A program made the translations under genes and the position numbers. A stretch of 5,755 nt of DNA from positions 1-5,755 of the forward strand of contig CALCPC010000734.1 in assembly GCA_937900975.1 (NCBI GenBank). The letters are read 5' to 3'. Shown here piece after piece: positions 4,840 through 5,755 of this stretch. The notes under the pieces are model-generated. The model was not told the origin of the DNA. It ran no database searches and saw only the letters and a list, made by a program, of their open reading frames with translations. The number at the start of each line of letters is the position of its first letter. The first letter of the stretch is position 1. The DNA is from an uncultured Paracoccaceae bacterium (GTDB lineage Bacteria; Pseudomonadota; Alphaproteobacteria; Rhodobacterales; Rhodobacteraceae).

Positions 4840-5755
4840 ATGTACGAAAAAGAGAAAGACCTGATCGCCGCGTTCCAGCGCGGACAAATGGGCCGCCGGG
4901 ACCTGCTTAAGGGGTTGAGCGCGCTGGGCGTCACCGCCGCCACGGCCGGGACGCTGAACAACATGGCTGCGACCCAGGCGTTGGCCGCCGATTTCGATTG
5001 GCAAAAGCATTCGGGCACCGGCATCAAGCTTCTGCTTAACAAGCATCCCTACACGGATGCGATGATCGCCAATCTGCAGAGCTTCAAGGATCTGACGGGG
5101 ATGGAAGTCGCCTATGACGTCTTCCCCGAGGATGTGTATTTCGACAAGGTAACGGCCGCGCTGTCCTCTCGGTCGAGCGAGTACGACGCGTTCATGCTGG
5201 GCGCCTATATGGCCTGGACCTACGGGCCGGCGGGTTGGGTCGTCGATCACAACGACTGGATCAACGACCCGTCCAAGACGAACCCGGCCTACAACTGGGG
5301 CGATATGCTGGAAGGCGTGCGCAAGTCGTGTGCGTGGAACGGGAAACCGGGGGGTGAGCTGGGCTCTGCCGATGCCAAACAATGGTGCGTCCCTTGGGGG
5401 TATGAGCAAAACAACCTCAGCTACAACGCCGACATGCTGGCGCAGATCGGCGCGGATGTGCCGACCAATATGGATGAGCTGATCGCGGTGGCCGCGAAGG
5501 CGCAGGCGGATCTTGACGGTGTTTATGGCATCGGGGTGCGGGGCAGCCGCTCCTGGGCGACGATCCACCCCGGATTCTTGTCGGCCTATGCCAACTTTGG
5601 TGAGCGCGATCTGATGGTCGACGGCACCAAACTGTCGGCGGCGATGAACACCGCCGGCTCGCGTGAGTTCCACGCCAAATGGGTGAAGATGATCCAGGAT
5701 TCGGGCGCGCCCGACTGGTCCAGCCATACGTGGTACCAGGTGGGAACCGATCTCG
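4840..5755 (+). CDS. ABC transporter sugar/polyol solute-binding protein (CUT1 type), 3' end outside window
   Basis: The first 305 residues are present and the frame is open to the window edge; full-length relatives run to roughly 420-460 residues. It is the periplasmic receptor of a carbohydrate ABC importer. Residues 1-50 form a long export signal with an RRDLLK twin-arginine-like motif (19-24), a hydrophobic stretch (25-39) and a probable cleavage after ALA (47-49). The mature part shows the family-1 binding-protein pattern: IKLLLNKHPYTDAMIANLQSFKDL..TGMEVAYDVFPEDVYFDKVTAAL with D116 in SEYDAFMLGAYMAWTY, and later WCVPWGYEQNNLSYNADML, the usual ligand-cleft hinge segment. C164 and C183 could form a disulfide after export. 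The substrate cannot be read from sequence; the SorC-type regulator immediately upstream favours a sugar or sugar alcohol. Permease and ATPase genes are expected to the right. Confidence 0.9.
   Translation, partial: MYEKEKDLIAAFQRGQMGRRDLLKGLSALGVTAATAGTLNNMAATQALAADFDWQKHSGTGIKLLLNKHPYTDAMIANLQSFKDLTGMEVAYDVFPEDVYFDKVTAALSSRSSEYDAFMLGAYMAWTYGPAGWVVDHNDWINDPSKTNPAYNWGDMLEGVRKSCAWNGKPGGELGSADAKQWCVPWGYEQNNLSYNADMLAQIGADVPTNMDELIAVAAKAQADLDGVYGIGVRGSRSWATIHPGFLSAYANFGERDLMVDGTKLSAAMNTAGSREFHAKWVKMIQDSGAPDWSSHTWYQVGTDL

Noticed and set aside
4741..5727. Minus-strand open frame of 328 codons at the right end
   Set aside because: It is antisense to the solute-binding protein gene, which has a strong Shine-Dalgarno, an export signal and family motifs. 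The antisense product has no recognisable domain.

Overview
The window looks like chromosomal DNA of a GC-rich alphaproteobacterium, most likely a member of the Rhodobacterales. Three things suggest this: a DUF1467 gene translationally coupled to a methylmalonyl-CoA epimerase gene, an exact CtrA-type box (TTAA-N7-TTAA), and a SorC-type regulator followed directly by a sugar ABC transporter binding protein. No strain or species can be assigned from the sequence alone. I see no rRNA, tRNA, insertion sequence, phage gene or CRISPR array.

Layout from left to right. Bases 1-94 are probably intergenic, with a weak hairpin. Next is a minus-strand pair, mce (355-759) and a small DUF1467 membrane protein (95-358), overlapping by 4 bases. 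A 142-base divergent gap follows, holding the CtrA-like box, and then a plus-strand gene for a receiver-domain protein (902-1660) with no DNA-binding domain. Bases 1661-2194 separate two convergent genes and hold a 24-bp tandem repeat array whose length keeps all frames open. I do not think this stretch is clearly coding.

Next is a second minus-strand pair, read right to left: an ICMT-like membrane methyltransferase (2904-3659) whose end overlaps by 11 bases the start of a UbiG-like soluble SAM methyltransferase (2195-2914). This coupling of a membrane methyltransferase and a soluble one is the least explained functional unit in the window.

On the right, a 150-base divergent region carries a good sigma-70 promoter and two dyads that look like operators of a SorC-family regulator. 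It leads into that regulator (3810-4820). Nineteen bases further, with a strong Shine-Dalgarno, a CUT1-type solute-binding protein with a twin-arginine-like signal begins (4840) and runs off the end of the window. This is the start of a carbohydrate or polyol uptake operon whose permeases, ATPase and catabolic genes should lie to the right.

No clearly new defence or mobile system is visible. The points most worth checking are the CtrA-box/receiver protein pair, the coupled methyltransferases, the 24-bp repeat array and the SorC operators.
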